From: Eutreptiella sp. 'Long Island Sound 2002'
Lineage: Eukaryota; Euglenozoa; Euglenophyceae; Eutreptiales; Eutreptiaceae
DNA: 64,000 bases
NCBI GenBank assembly: GCA_964036045.1
Contig: OZ038379.1
Coordinates: 109,651,768 to 109,715,767, forward strand
Direction: 5' to 3'
Shown: piece after piece, positions 47,401-60,170 of the stretch
Position numbering within the stretch: the first letter of the stretch is position 1
Layout: every line of letters starts with the position of its first letter
The notes under the pieces: model-generated
Seen by the model: the letters and a program-made list of their open reading frames with translations, nothing else
Told to the model about the DNA's origin: nothing
Database searches by the model: none
Translations under genes and position numbers: made by a program

Positions 47401-50400
47401 TTTTGATCCCAAGACGTCCCCTTTTCAAGGCTTTTTGGGATTTTCCATGGGCCAAAACCCGTGGCAATGGGCTCCCAATGCGCAAAAAAAGGTTGTTTGA
47501 GCATCCCAAATGGTTCAGGATCACTATTGGAAAAACACGTTTTTGACCCATTTTTGACCCATTTTTGGTCCCAAAATGGCCCATTTTCAAGGCATTTTGG
47601 GAGTTTCCAGGAGCCAAAACCCGTTGCCACGGGCTCAAAATGGGCTAAAACCACTTGTTTGAGCATCATAAATGGTCCAGGATCACTTTTGGAAAAACGC
47701 GTTTTTAACCCATTTTTGACCCATTTTTGGTCCCAAAACGGCTCATTTTCAAGGCATTTTGGGATTTTCCATGGCCCAAAACGCGCCACCACGGGCTCAA
47801 AATGGCCCAAAAACACTTGTTTGAGCATCCCAAGTGGTCTAGGAACAACTTTGGAAAAAATGATTTTTTTCGCCCTGGGGACCCTGGTGGACCCACCGTT
47901 GGCCCCCACTGTGCGTGGGCTGGCCGGCCCTCCGGCTGCACCAAGTGACCACTGGTACGGGGGTCTACGTGTCTCGTTGGGCGATTCTGAGGCTTGGAAA
48001 CCACAAAAAGTGGGGGGTTGCGGGTGGACTAGGTGCCCGTGGAATTCGTTTTTGAGCCACGTAGCCCAAGATGCGGCCCGTTCTTGGTTTCGGGGTGCTG
48101 GTGCACATTGCGCAGTTTTTGGGGCTTTTTGGCGCCTTTTTGGGCCATTTCTCGGACATATCGTGGAGTTAGAGGGCACCAAAGGTCCCTTGGTCACGAG
48201 AAAGTCAAGCCGCACGTGCAGTGTAGCAGCCGTTTGCCTTCGTTTGGCTGTTTTGAACCCTTACTAGGGCTGTTTTGGGCGAAAAATGGCTGTTTTTGGC
48301 CCAAAACTGCGCAGATTTGGGAGGGCACCTACCGACTTGGCGCCCACGCCCCGGGCCGCCACCGGTGAGTTTTTGGCTCAAAACTTGGATTTGGCAAGGC
48401 CACCACCTAGGCTCTAGGATAGCTAAAGTAGAGTCAAGCCCGAGGCGATGGGAAGGTGCAGTGGCCAAAACGGAATGGTGACGTGTTGTTGTTGTTGTTG
48501 TTGCTTGTTGCTTGTTAGCTAAATTTAAGGGGAGAGGGGTGTAGTAATATATATATATCCTCTTATCTACACCCCTCTCCCCAACTCTAGGTTCCTCCAC
48601 CATATGGCTCTAAGGTGCATGCGAAGGGTACAACTTGGTGCATACATGTGGCGGAAGGGGGCTAAAATCGATCAAAACGGGCTCAAAATGAGCTCAAAAC
48701 ACCTGTTCGTGCACCCCCAATGGTCTAGGATCAATTTTGGAAAAACACGTTTTTCCCCCATTTTTCACCCATTTTTGATCCCAAGACGTCCCCTTTTCAA
48801 GGCTTTTTGGGATTTTCCATGGGCCAAAACCCGTGGCAATGGGCTCCCAATGCGCAAAAAAAGGTTGTTTGAGCATCCCAAATGGTTCAGGATCACTATT
48901 GGAAAAACACGTTTTTGACCCATTTTTGACCCATTTTTGGTCCCAAAATGGCCCATTTTCAAGGCATTTTGGGAGTTTCCAGGAGCCAAAACCCGTTGCC
49001 ACGGGCTCAAAATGGGCTAAAACCACTTGTTTGAGCATCATAAATGGTCCAGGATCACTTTTGGAAAAACGCGTTTTTAACCCATTTTTGACCCATTTTT
49101 GGTCCCAAAACGGCTCATTTTCAAGGCATTTTGGGATTTTCCATGGCCCAAAACGCGCCACCACGGGCTCAAAATGGCCCAAAAACACTTGTTTGAGCAT
49201 CCCAAGTGGTCTAGGAACAACTTTGGAAAAAATGATTTTTTTCGCCCTGGGGACCCTGGTGGACCCACCGTTGGCCCCCACTGTGCGTGGGCTGGCCGGC
49301 CCTCCGGCTGCACCAAGTGACCACTGGTACGGGGGTCTACGTGTCTCGTTGGGCGATTCTGAGGCTTGGAAACCACAAAAAGTGGGGGGTTGCGGGTGGA
49401 CTAGGTGCCCGTGGAATTCGTTTTTGAGCCACGTAGCCCAAGATGCGGCCCGTTCTTGGTTTCGGGGTGCTGGTGCACATTGCGCAGTTTTTGGGGCTTT
49501 TTGGCGCCTTTTTGGGCCATTTCTCGGACATATCGTGGAGTTAGAGGGCACCAAAGGTCCCTTGGTCACGAGAAAGTCAAGCCGCACGTGGAGTGTAGCA
49601 GCCGTTTGCCTTCGTTTGGCTGTTTTGAACCCTTACTAGGGCTGTTTTGGGCGAAAAATGGCTGTTTTTGGCCCAAAACTGCGCAGGTTTGGGAGGGCAC
49701 CTACCGACTTGGCGCCCACGCCCCGGGCCGCCACCGGTGAGTTTTTGGCTCAAAACTTGGATTTGGCAAGGCCACCACCTAGGCTCTAGGATAGCTAAAG
49801 TAGAGTCAAGCCCGAGGCGATGGGAAGGTGCAGTGGCCAAAACGGAATGGTGACGTGTTGTTGTTGTTGTTGTTGCTTGTTGCTTGTTAGCTAAATTTAA
49901 GGGGAGAGGGGTGTAGTAATATATATATATATCCTCTTATCTACACCCCTCTCCCCAACTCTAGGTTCCTCCACCATATGGCTCTAAGGTGCATGCGAAG
50001 GGTACAACTTGGTGCATACATGTGGCGGAAGGGGGCTAAAATCGATCAAAACGGGCTCAAAATGAGCTCAAAACACCTGTTCGTGCACCCCCAATGGTCT
50101 AGGATAACTTTTGGAAAAACACGTTTTTGACCCATTTTTCACCCATTTTTGATCCCAAGACGTCCCCTTTTCAAGGCTTTTTGGGATTTTCCATGGGCCA
50201 AAACCCGTGGCAATGGGCTCCCAATGCGCAAAAAAAGGTTGTTTGAGCATCCCAAATGGTTCAGGATCACTATTGGAAAAAACACGTTTTTGACCCATTT
50301 TTGACCCATTTTTGGTCCCAAAATGGCCCATTTTCAAGGCATTTTGGGAGTTTCCAGGAGCCAAAACCCGTTGCCACGGGCTCAAAATGGGCTAAAACCA

Positions 50401-53400
50401 CTTGTTTGAGCATCATAAATGGTCCAGGATCACTTTTGGAAAAACGCGTTTTTAACCCATTTTTGACCCATTTTTGGTCCCAAAACGGCTCATTTTCAAG
50501 GCATTTTGGGATTTTTCCATGGCCCAAAACGCGCCACCACGGGCTCAAAATGGCCCAAAAACACTTGTTTGAGCATCCCAAGTGGTCTAGGAACAACTTT
50601 GGAAAAAATGATTTTTTCGCCCTGGGGACCCTGGTGGACCCACCGTTGGCCCCCACTGTGCGTGGGCTGGCCGGCCCTCCGGCTGCACCAAGTGACCACT
50701 GGTACGGGGGTCTACGTGTCTCGTTGGGCGATTCTGAGGCTTGGAAACCACAAAAAGTGGGGGTTGCGGGTGGACTAGGTGCCCGTGGAATTCGGTTTTT
50801 GAGCCACGTAGCCCAAGATGCGGCCCGTTCTTGGTTTCGGGGTGCTGGTGCACATTGCGCAGTTTTTGGGGCTTTTTGGCGCCTTTTTGGGCCATTTCTC
50901 GGACATATCGTGAGTTAGAGGGCACCAAAGGTCCCTTGGTCACGAGAAAGTCAAGCCGCACGTGGAGTGTAGCAGCCGTTTGCCTTCGTTTGGCTGTTTT
51001 GAACCCTTACTAGGGCTGTTTTGGGCGAAAAATGGCTGTTTTTGGCCAAAACTGCGCAGGTTTGGAGGGCACCTACGACTTGGCGCCCACGCCCCGGGCC
51101 GCCACCGGTGAGTTTTTGGCTCAAAACTTGGATTTGGCAAGGCCACCACCTAGGCTCTAGGATAGCTAAAGTAGAGTCAAGCCCGAGGCGATGGGAAGGT
51201 GCAGTGGCCAAAACGGAATGGTGACGTGTTGTTGTTGTTGTTGTTGCTTGTTGCTTGTTAGCTAAATTTAAGGGAGAGGGGTGTAGTAATATATATATAT
51301 ATCCTCTTATCTACACCCCTCTCCCCAACTCTAGGTTCCTCCACCATATGGCTCTAAGGTGCATGCGAAGGGTACAACTTGGTGCATACATGTGGCGGAA
51401 GGGGGCTAAAATCGATCAAAACGGGCTCAAAATGAGCTCAAAACACCTGTTCGTGCACCCCCAATGGTCTAGGATAACTTTTGGAAAAACACGTTTTTGA
51501 CCCATTTTTCACCCATTTTTGATCCCAAGACGTCCCCTTTTCAAGGCTTTTTGGGATTTTCCATGGGCCAAAACCCGTGGCAATGGGCTCCGAATGCGCT
51601 AAAAACGGTTGTTTGAGCATCCCAAATGGTTCAGGATCACTTTGGAAAACACGTTTTTGACCCATTTTTGACCCATTTTTGGTCCCAAAGTGGCCCATTT
51701 TCAAGGCATCTTGGGAGTTTCCAGGAGCCAAAACCCGTTGCCACGGGCTCAAAATGGGCTAAAACCACTTGTTTGAGCATCATAAATGGGTCCAGGATCA
51801 CTTTTGGAAAAACGCGTTTTTGACCCATTTTTGACCCATTTTTGGTCCCAAAACGGCTCATTTTCAAGGCATTTTGGGATTTTCCATGGCCCAAAACGCG
51901 CCACCACGGGCTCAAAATGGCCCAAAAACACTTGTTTGAGCATCCCAAGTGGTCTAGGAACAACTTTGGAAAAAATGTTTTTTTCGCCCTGGGGACCCTG
52001 GTGGACCCACCGTTGGCCCCCACTGTGCGTGGGCTGGCCGGCCCTCCGGCTGCACCAAGTGACCACTGGTACGGGGGTCTACGTGTCTCGTTGGGCGATT
52101 CTGAGGCTTGGAAACCACAAAAAGTGGGGGGTTGCGGGTGGACTAGGTGCCCGCGGAATTCGTTTTTGAGCCACGTAGCCCAAGATGCGGCCCGCTCTTG
52201 GTTTCGGGTGCTGGTGCACATTGCGCAGTTTTGGGGCTTTTTGGCGCCTTTTTGGGCCGTTTCTCGGACATATCGTGGAGTTAGAGGGCACCAAAGGTCC
52301 CTTGGTCACGAGAAAGTCAAGCCGCACGTGGAGTGTAGCAGCCGTTTGCCTTCGTTTGGCTGTTTTGAACCCTTACTAGGGCTGTTTTGGGTGAAAATGG
52401 CTGTTTTTGGCCCAAAGCTGCGCAGATTTGGGAGGGCACCTACCGACTTGGCGCCCACGCCCCGGGCCGCCACCGGTGAGTTTTTGGCTCAAAACTTGGA
52501 TTGGCAAGGCCACCACCTAGGCTCTAGGATGGCTAAAGTAGAGTCAAGCCCGAGGCGATGGGAAGGTGCAGTGGCCAAAACGGAATGGTGACGTGTTGTT
52601 GTTGTTGTTGTTGCTTGTTGCTTGTTAGCTAAATTTAAGGGGAGAGGGGTGTAGTAATATACATATATATCCTCATATCTACACCCCTCTCCCCAACTCT
52701 AGGTTCCTCCACCATATGGCTCTAAGGTGCATGCGAAGGGTACAATTTGGTGCATACATGTGGCGGAAGGGGCTAAAATCGATCAAAACAGGCTCAAAAT
52801 GAGCTCAAAACACCTGTTCGTGCACCCCCAATGGTCTAGATCACTTTGGAATAACACGTTTTTGACCCATTTTTCACCCATTTTTTGATCCCAAGACGTC
52901 CCCTTTTCAAGGCCTTTTTGGGATTTTCCATGGGCCAAAACCCGTGGCAATGGGCTCCGAATGCGCTAAAAACGGTTGTTTGAGCATCCCAAATGGTTCA
53001 GGGATCACTTTTGGAAAAACACGTTTTTGACCCATTTTTGACCCATTTTGGTCCCAAAGTGGCCCATTTTCAAGGCATTTTGGGAGTTTCCAGGAGCCAA
53101 AACCCGTTGCCACGGGCTCAAAATGGGCTAAAACCACTTGTTTGAGCATCATAAATGGTCCAGGATCACTTTTGGAAAAAACGTGTTTTTGACCCATTTT
53201 TGACCCATTTTTGGTCCCAAAACGGCTCATTTTCAAGGCATTTTGGGATTTTCCATGGCCCAAAACGCGCCACCACGGGCTCAAAATGGCCCAAAAACAC
53301 TTGTTTGAGCATCCCAAGTGGTCTAGGAACAACTTTGGAAAAAATGATTTTTTTCGCCTGGGGACCCTGGTGGACCCACCGTTGGCCCCCACTGTGCGTG

Positions 53401-56400
53401 GGCTGGCCGGCCCTCCGGCTGCACCAAGTGACCACTGGTACGGGGGTCTACGTGTCTCGTTGGGCGATTCTGAGGCTTGGAAACCACAAAAAGTGGGGGG
53501 TTGCGGGTGGACTAGGTGCCCGCGGAATTCGTTTTGAGCCACGTAGCCCAAGATGCGGCCCGTTCTTGGTTTCGGGTGCTGGTGCACATTGCGCAGTTTT
53601 TGGGGCTTTTTGGCGCCTTTTTGGGCCATTTCTCGGACATATCGTGGAGTTAGAGGGCACCAAAGGTCCCTTGGTCACGAGAAAGTCAAGCCGCACGTGG
53701 AGTGTAGCAGCCGTTTGCCTTCGTTTGGCTGTTTTGAACCCTTACTAGGGCTGTTTTGGGCGAAAAATGGCTGTTTTTGGCCCAAAACTGCGCAGATTTG
53801 GGAGGGCACCTACCGACTTGGCGCCCACGCCCCGGGCCGCCACCGGTGAGTTTTTGGCTCAAAACTTGGATTTGGCAAGGCCACCACCTAGGCTCTAGGA
53901 TAGCTAAAGTAGAGTCAAGCCCGAGGCGATGGGAAGGTGCAGTGGCCAAAACGGAATGGTGACGTGTTGTTGTTGTTGTTGTTGCTTGTTGCTTGTTAGC
54001 TAAATTTAAGGGGAGAGGGGTGTAGTAATATATATATATATCCTCTTATCTACACCCCCGCTCCCCAACTCTAGGTTCCTCCACCATATGGCTCTAAGGC
54101 TCTAAGGTGCATGCGAAGGGTACAACTTGGTGCATACATGTGGCGGAAGGGGGCTAAAATCGATCAAAACGGGCTCAAAATGAGCTCAAAACACCTGTTC
54201 GTGCACCCCCAATGGTCTAGGATAACTTTTGAAAAAACACGTTTTTGACCCATTTTTCACCCATTTTTGATCCCAAGACGTCCCCTTTTCAAGGCTTTTT
54301 GGGATTTTCCATGGGCCAAAACCCGTGGCAATGGGCTCCGAATGCGCTAAAAACGGTTGTTTGAGCATCCCAAATGGTTCAGGATCACTTTTGGAAAAAC
54401 ACGTTTTTGACCCATTTTTGACCCATTTTTGGTCCCAAAGTGGCCCATTTTCAAGGCATTTTGGGAGTTTCCAGGAGCCAAAACCCGTTGCCACGGGCTC
54501 AAAATGGGCTAAAACCACTTGTTTGAGCATCATAAATGGTCCAGGATCACTTTTGGAAAAACGTGTTTTTGACCCATTTTTGACCCATTTTTGGTCCCAA
54601 AACGGCTCATTTTCAAGGCATTTTGGGATTTTCCATGGCCCAAAACGCGCCACCACGGGCTCAAAATGGCCCAAAAACACTTGTTTGAGCATCCCAAGTG
54701 GTCTAGGAACAACTTTGGAAAAATGATTTTTTTCGCCCTGGGGACCCTGGTGGACCCACCGTTGGCCCCCACTGTGCGTGGGCTGGCCGGCCCTCCGGCT
54801 GCACCAAGTGACCACTGGTACGGGGGTCTACGTGTCTCGTTGGGCGATTCTGAGGCTTGGAAACCACAAAAAGTGGGGGGTTGCGGGTGGACCAGGTGCC
54901 CGCGGAATTCGTTTTTGAGCCACGTAGCCCAAGATGCGGCCCGCTCTTGGTTTCGGGGTGCTGGTGCACATTGCGCAGTTTTTGGGGCTTTTTGGCGCCT
55001 TTTTGGGCCGTTTCTCGGACATATCGTGGAGTTAGAGGGCACCAAAGGTCCCTTGGTCACGAGAAAGTCAAGCCGCACGTGGAGTGTAGCAGCCGTTTGC
55101 CTTCGTTTGGCTGTTTTGAACCCTTACTAGGGCTGTTTTGGGTGAAAAATGGCTGTTTTTGGCCCAAAACTGCGCAGATTTGGGAGGGCACCTACCGACT
55201 TGGCGCCCACGCCCCGGGCCGCCACCGGTGAGTTTTTGGCTCAAAACTTGGATTTGGCAAGGCCACCACCTAGGCTCTAGGATGGCTAAAGTAGAGTCAA
55301 GCCCGAGGCGATGGGAAGGTGCAGTGGCCAAAACGGAATGGTGACGTGTTGTTGTTGTTGTTGTTGCTTGTTGCTTGTTAGCTAAATTTAAGGGGAGAGG
55401 GGTGTAGTAATATACATATATATCCTCTTATCTACACCCCTCTCCCCAACTCTAGGTTCCTCCACCATATGGCTCTAAGGTGCATGCGAAGGGTACAATT
55501 TGGTGCATACATGTGGCGGAAGGGGGCTAAAATCGATCAAAACGGGCTCAAAATGAGCTCAAAACACCTGTTCGTGCACCCCCAATGGTCTAGGATCACT
55601 TTTGGAAAAACACGTTTTTGACCCATTTTTCACCCATTTTTGATCCCAAGACGTCCCCCTTTCAAGGCTTTTTGGGATTTTCCATGGCCAAAACCCGTGG
55701 CAATGGGCTCCGAATGCGCTAAAAACGGTTGTTTGAGCATCCCAAATGGTTCAGGATCACTTTTGGAAAAACACGTTTTTGACCCATTTTTGACCCATTT
55801 TTGGTCCCAAAGTGGCCCATTTTCAAGGCATTTTGGGAGTTTCCAGGAGCCAAAACCCGTTGCCACGGGCTCAAAATGGGCTAAAACCACTTGTTTGAGC
55901 ATCATAAATGGTCCAGGATCACTTTTGGAAAAACGTGTTTTTGACCCATTTTTGACCCATTTTTGGTCCCAAAACGGCTCATTTTCAAGGCATTTTGGGA
56001 TTTTCCATGGCCCAAAACGCGCCACCACGGGCTCAAAATGGCCCAAAAACACTTGTTTGAGCATCCCAAGTGGTCTAGGAACAACTTTGGAAAAAATGAT
56101 TTTTTTCGCCCTGGGGACCCTGGTGGACCCACCGTTGGCCCCCACTGTGCGTGGGCTGGCCGGCCCTCCGGCTGCACCAAGTGACCACTGGTACGGGGGT
56201 CTACGTGTCTCGTTGGGCGATTCTGAGGCTTGGAAACCACAAAAAGTGGGGGGTTGCGGGTGGACTAGGTGCCCGCGGAATTCGTTTTTGAGCCACGTAG
56301 CCCAAGATGCGGCCCGCTCTTGGTTTCGGGGTGCTGGTGCACATGGCGCAGTTTTTGGGGCTTTTTGGCGCCTTTTTGGGCCGTTTCTCGGACATATCGT

Positions 56401-56802
56401 GGAGTTAGAGGGCACCAAAGGTCCCTTGGTCACGAGAAAGTCAAGCCGCACGTGGAGTGTAGCAGCCGTTTGCCTTCGTTTGGCTGTTTTGAACCCTTAC
56501 TAGGGCTGTTTTGGGCGAAAAATGGCTGTTTTTGGCCCAAAACTGCGCAGATTTGGGAGGGCACCTACCGACTTGGCGCCCACGCCCCGGGCCGCCACCG
56601 GTGAGTTTTTGGCTCAAAACTTGGATTTGGCAAGGCCACCACCTAGGCTCTAGGATAGCTAAAGTAGAGTCAAGCCCGAGGCGATGGGAAGGTGCAGTGG
56701 CCAAAACGGAATGGTGACGTGTTGTTGTTGTTGTTGTTGCTTGTTGCTTGTTAGCTAAATTTAAGGGGAGAGGGGTGTAGTAATATATATATATCCTCTT
56801 AT
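44450..56802 (+). repeat. Homogeneous run of four-monomer units
   Basis: Nine consecutive long units have lengths of 1,368-1,382 bp. Units between about 50,100 and 54,100 carry many single-base losses or gains in homopolymers (for example GTGAGTTAGAG for GTGGAGTTAGAG near 50,911) that are rare elsewhere. The unit at 54,050 also has a short CTCTAAGG duplication near 54,098. Confidence 0.88.
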
Positions 56803-58804
56803 CTACACCCCTCTCCCCAACTCTAGGTTCCTCCACCATATGGCTCTAAGGTGCATGCGAAGGGTACAACTTGGTGCATACATGTGGCGGAAGGGGGCTA
56901 AAATCGATCAAAACGGGCTCAAAATGAGCTCAAAACACCTGTTCGTGCACCCCCAATGGTCTAGGATCAATTTTGGAAAAACACGTTTTTGACCCATTTT
57001 TCACCCATTTTTGATCCCAAGACGTCCCCTTTTCAAGGCTTTTTGGGATTTTCCATGGGCCAAAACCCGTGGCAATGGGCTCTGAATGCGCTAAAAACGG
57101 TTGTTTGAGCATCCCAAATGGTTCGGGATCACTTTTGGAAAAATACGTTTTTGACCCATTTTTGACCCATTTTTGGTCCCAAAATGGCCCATTTTCAAGG
57201 CATCTTGGGAGTTTCCAGGAGCCAAAACCCGTTGCCATGGGCTCAAAATGGGCTAAAACCACTTGTTTGAGCATCATAAATGGTCCGGGATCACTTTTGG
57301 AAAAACGCGTTTTTGACCCATTTTTGACCCATTTTTGGTCCCAAAACGGCTCATTTTCAAGGCATTTTGGGATTTTCCATGGCCCAAAACGCGCCACCAC
57401 GGGCTCAAAATGGCCCAAAAGCACTTGTTTGAGCATCCCAAGTGGTCTAGGAACAACTTTGGAAAAAATGATTTTTTTCGCCCTGGGGACCCTGGTGGAC
57501 CCACCGTTGGCCCCCACTGTGCGTGGGCTGGCCGGCCCTCCGGCTGCACCAAGTGACCACGGGTACGGGGGTCTACGTGTCTCGTTGGGCGATTCTGAGG
57601 CTTGGAAACCACAAAAAGTGGGGGGTTGCGGGTGGACTAGGTGCCCGCGGAATTCGTTTTTGAGCCACGTAGCCCAAGATGCGGCCCGTTCTTGGTTTCG
57701 GGGTGCTGGTGCACATTGCGCAGTTTTTGGGGCTTTTTGGCGCCTTTTTGGGCCGTTTCTCGGACATATCGTGGAGTTAGAGGGCACCAAAGGTCCCTTG
57801 GTCACGAGAAAGTCAAGTCGCACGTGCAGTGTAGCAGCCGTATGCCTTTGTTTGGCTGTTTTGAACCCTTACTAGGGCTGTTTTGGGCGAAAAATGGCTG
57901 TTTTTGGCCCAAAACTGCGCAGATTTGGGAGGGCACCTCCCGACTTGGCGCCCCCACCCCGGGCCGCCACCGGTGAGTTTTTGGCTCAAATCTTGGATTT
58001 GGCAAGGCCATCACCTAGGCTCTAGGATGGCTAAAGTGGAGTCAGGCCCGAAGTGTTGGGAAGGGGCAATGGCCAAAACGGAATGGTGACGTGCTTGCTT
58101 GCTTGCTTGTTGGGGGACCCTGGTGGACCCACCGTTGGCCCCCACTGTGCGTGGGCTGGCCGGCCCTCTGGCTGCACCAAGTGACCACTGGTACGGGGGT
58201 CTACGTGTCTTGTTGGGCGATTCTCAGGGGTGGAAACCATAGAAAGTGGGGGATTGCCGGTGTACTAGGTGCCCTCGGAATTCGTTTTTGAGCCACGTAG
58301 CCCAAGATGCGGCCCGCTCTTGGTTTCGGGGTGCTGGTGCACATTGCGCAGTTTTTGGGGCTTTTTGGCGCCTTTTTGGGCCGTTTCTCGGACATATCGT
58401 GGAGTTAGAGGGCACCAAAGGTCCCTTGGTCACGAGAAAGTCAAGCCGCACGTGGAGTGTAGCAGCCGTTTGCCTTCGTTTGGCTGTTTTGAACCCTTAC
58501 TAGGGCTGTTTTGGGCGAAAAATGGCTGTTTTTGGCCCAAAACTGCGCAAATTTGGGAGGGCACCTACCGACTTGGCGCCCACGCCCCGGGCCGCCACCG
58601 GTGAGTTTTTGGCTCAAAACTTGGATTTGGCAAGGCCACCACCTAGGCTCTAGGATGGCTAAAGTAGAGTCAAGCCCGAGGCGATGGGAAGGTGCAGTGG
58701 CCAAAACGGAATGGTGACGTGTTGTTGTTGTTGTTGTTGCTTGTTGCTTGTTAGCTAAATTTAAGGGGAGAGGGGTGTAGTAATATATATATATATCCTC
58801 TTAT
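56803..58804 (+). repeat. Composite array unit with an internal deletion junction
   Basis: A four-monomer unit runs to its TTG tract, but near 58,093 this becomes GCTTGCTTGCTTGCTTG. It then joins the middle of another unit (GGGGACCCTGGTGGACCC, about 58,113), skipping the right terminus, the TA spacer and all monomers. The joined half is more diverged for about 150 bp and then returns to consensus up to its right terminus near 58,780. Confidence 0.85.
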
Positions 58805-59385
58805 CTACACCCCTCTCCCCAACTCTAGGTTCCTCCACCATATGGCTCTAAGGTGCATGCGAAGGGTACAACTTGGTGCATACATGTGGCGGAAGGGGGC
58901 TAAAATCGATCAAAACGGGCTCAAAATGAGCTCAAAACACCTGTTCGTGCACCCCCAATGGTGCAGGATCACTTTTGGAAAAACACGTTTTTGACCCATT
59001 TTTCACCCATTTTTGATCCCAAGACGTCCCCTTTTCAAGGCTTTTTGGGATTTTCCATGGGCCAAAACCCGTGGCAATGGGCTCCGAATGCGCTAAAAAC
59101 GGTTGTTTGAGCATCCCAAATGGTTCAGGATCACTTTTGGAAAAACACGTTTTTGACCCTTTTTTGACCCTTTTTTGGTCCCAAAACGACCCATTTTCAA
59201 GGCATTTTGGGATTTTCCATTGCGCACAACGCGTTACCACGGGCTCAAAACCGGCTAAAAACACTTGTTTGAGCATCCCAGGTGGTCTTGGAACAACTTC
59301 GGAAAAAAACTTTTTTTCGCCCCGGGAACCCTGGTTGACCCACCGTTGGCCCCCACCCTGCGCGGGCCGGGCGGCCCTCCTCCTT
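58805..59385 (+). repeat. Terminal partial unit, LINE-C-like 5' fragment
   Basis: This fragment has three monomers and shares LINE-C-specific bases (CCCCGGGAACCCTGGTTGAC, CCCACCCTGCGCGGGCC) not found in the array units. It stops before the ORF1 junction. It therefore looks like a fragment of another LINE-C 5' end rather than of the satellite form. Confidence 0.8.
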
Positions 59386-60170
59386 GGGCGTCACAAGTTG
59401 CCCACCCCCCACCTGGCGCTATGGTCCACGGAAGTCCATGTTGTAGTGAGGGGAAAAGTATGTGAAAAGGGGTGTTATTTTTTGGGTACCCAAACCCCCC
59501 TGGTGGCAACATGCAAAAACAAGGTGTGTATTTCAAATATATGCCATTATTTGCATTTCTGGAAACACACAGATTTTCAAAATAAAGACATTCAATCACC
59601 AAAATATAGTGTTGTTTTACATTTAGACCACTGCATTCCAGTGTGTGGGGGGGGGGGGGGGGCTGCCTATTTTTCTCTCCCCTTTGTTCGAGGTTGATCA
59701 CAGAACCCCCTATACACCACAGATGAGGGAACCCCAAACATACCTTTCATGGAAGCACACAGAAAACTATCCCAAAGCATGTACTTGTATTTCCTATTTT
59801 AACCAACCTGGCCGAAATTTCGGCCAGCTCTTCGAAAAATGTCCAAACACATGGTCCCATTTTACAGACAGGCCTAAGCTGGCCGAAATTTCGGCCAGGT
59901 CCATCGAAACTCCGAATATGATCACTGAAATGGGTACCTAAGACAGTAGACATGAGCAAGGAACACAGGACCAGTGACATTTGAACAGGGTGTGCAACAT
60001 AATATACTCAATTACAAGTAAATATTTGCCACCTGACGAATCAAAGCAGACTTTTGCAGTGCCTATGGGGAAACACAATAATAAAAGGCTGAAGAGGCTG
60101 AGGACTGCATGCTGGCCGAAACTTCGGCCAGACGTCATGCTGACAGGCAATATAAGCAGCAGGACTGGCA
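59386..60170. other. Downstream flank of the spliced gene with palindromes and a G-run
   Basis: No gene is seen. It holds a G-run (about 59,645-59,662), AT-rich sequence, and three copies of the 20-bp palindrome at 59808-59827, 59879-59898 and 60112-60131. The last is about 40 bp after the stop codon of the gene at 60,171 and so probably lies in its 3' untranslated region. Confidence 0.6.
59808..60131. repeat. Three palindromes downstream of the spliced gene
   Basis: CTGGCCGAAATTTCGGCCAG is perfect at 59808 and 59879; the copy at 60112 has one central change (AAAC for AAAT). The copy at 59879, read on the minus strand, shares the flanks GACC before and CTT after with the intronic copies. Confidence 0.95.

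Larger units (their letters stand above)
31091..58804 (+). repeat. 28-kb tandem array of TIR-bounded units derived from the LINE-C 5' end
   Basis: Units start with CTACACCCCTCTCCCC (or a close variant) at 31091, 32302, 33680, 34738, 35786, 37169, 38217, 39598, 40646, 42027, 43075, 44450, 45822, 47195, 48567, 49941, 51311, 52679, 54050, 55432 and 56803. Each ends with the inverted copy GGGGAGAGGGGTGTAG, then TAATATATA and CCTCTTAT before the next. The first ~636 bp match LINE-C (19,451-20,086). The remaining ~510 bp, from the GAGGCTTGGAAACC junction to a (TTG)n tract and the right terminus, has no match elsewhere in the window. No transposase or other protein-coding gene can be defended in it. 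It could be a non-autonomous element family amplified as a satellite. Confidence 0.93.

Noticed and set aside
31091-58804. CRISPR-like array
   Set aside because: Repeats are 162 bp and over 1 kb, without short unique spacers, in eukaryotic DNA with introns and LINEs.
31091-59385. Repeated open frames of 190-297 codons on both strands of the array units
   Set aside because: Both strands are open over the same bases, the units are nearly identical copies, and no domain is recognisable. Openness follows from a 162-bp (3n) monomer and does not show a gene.
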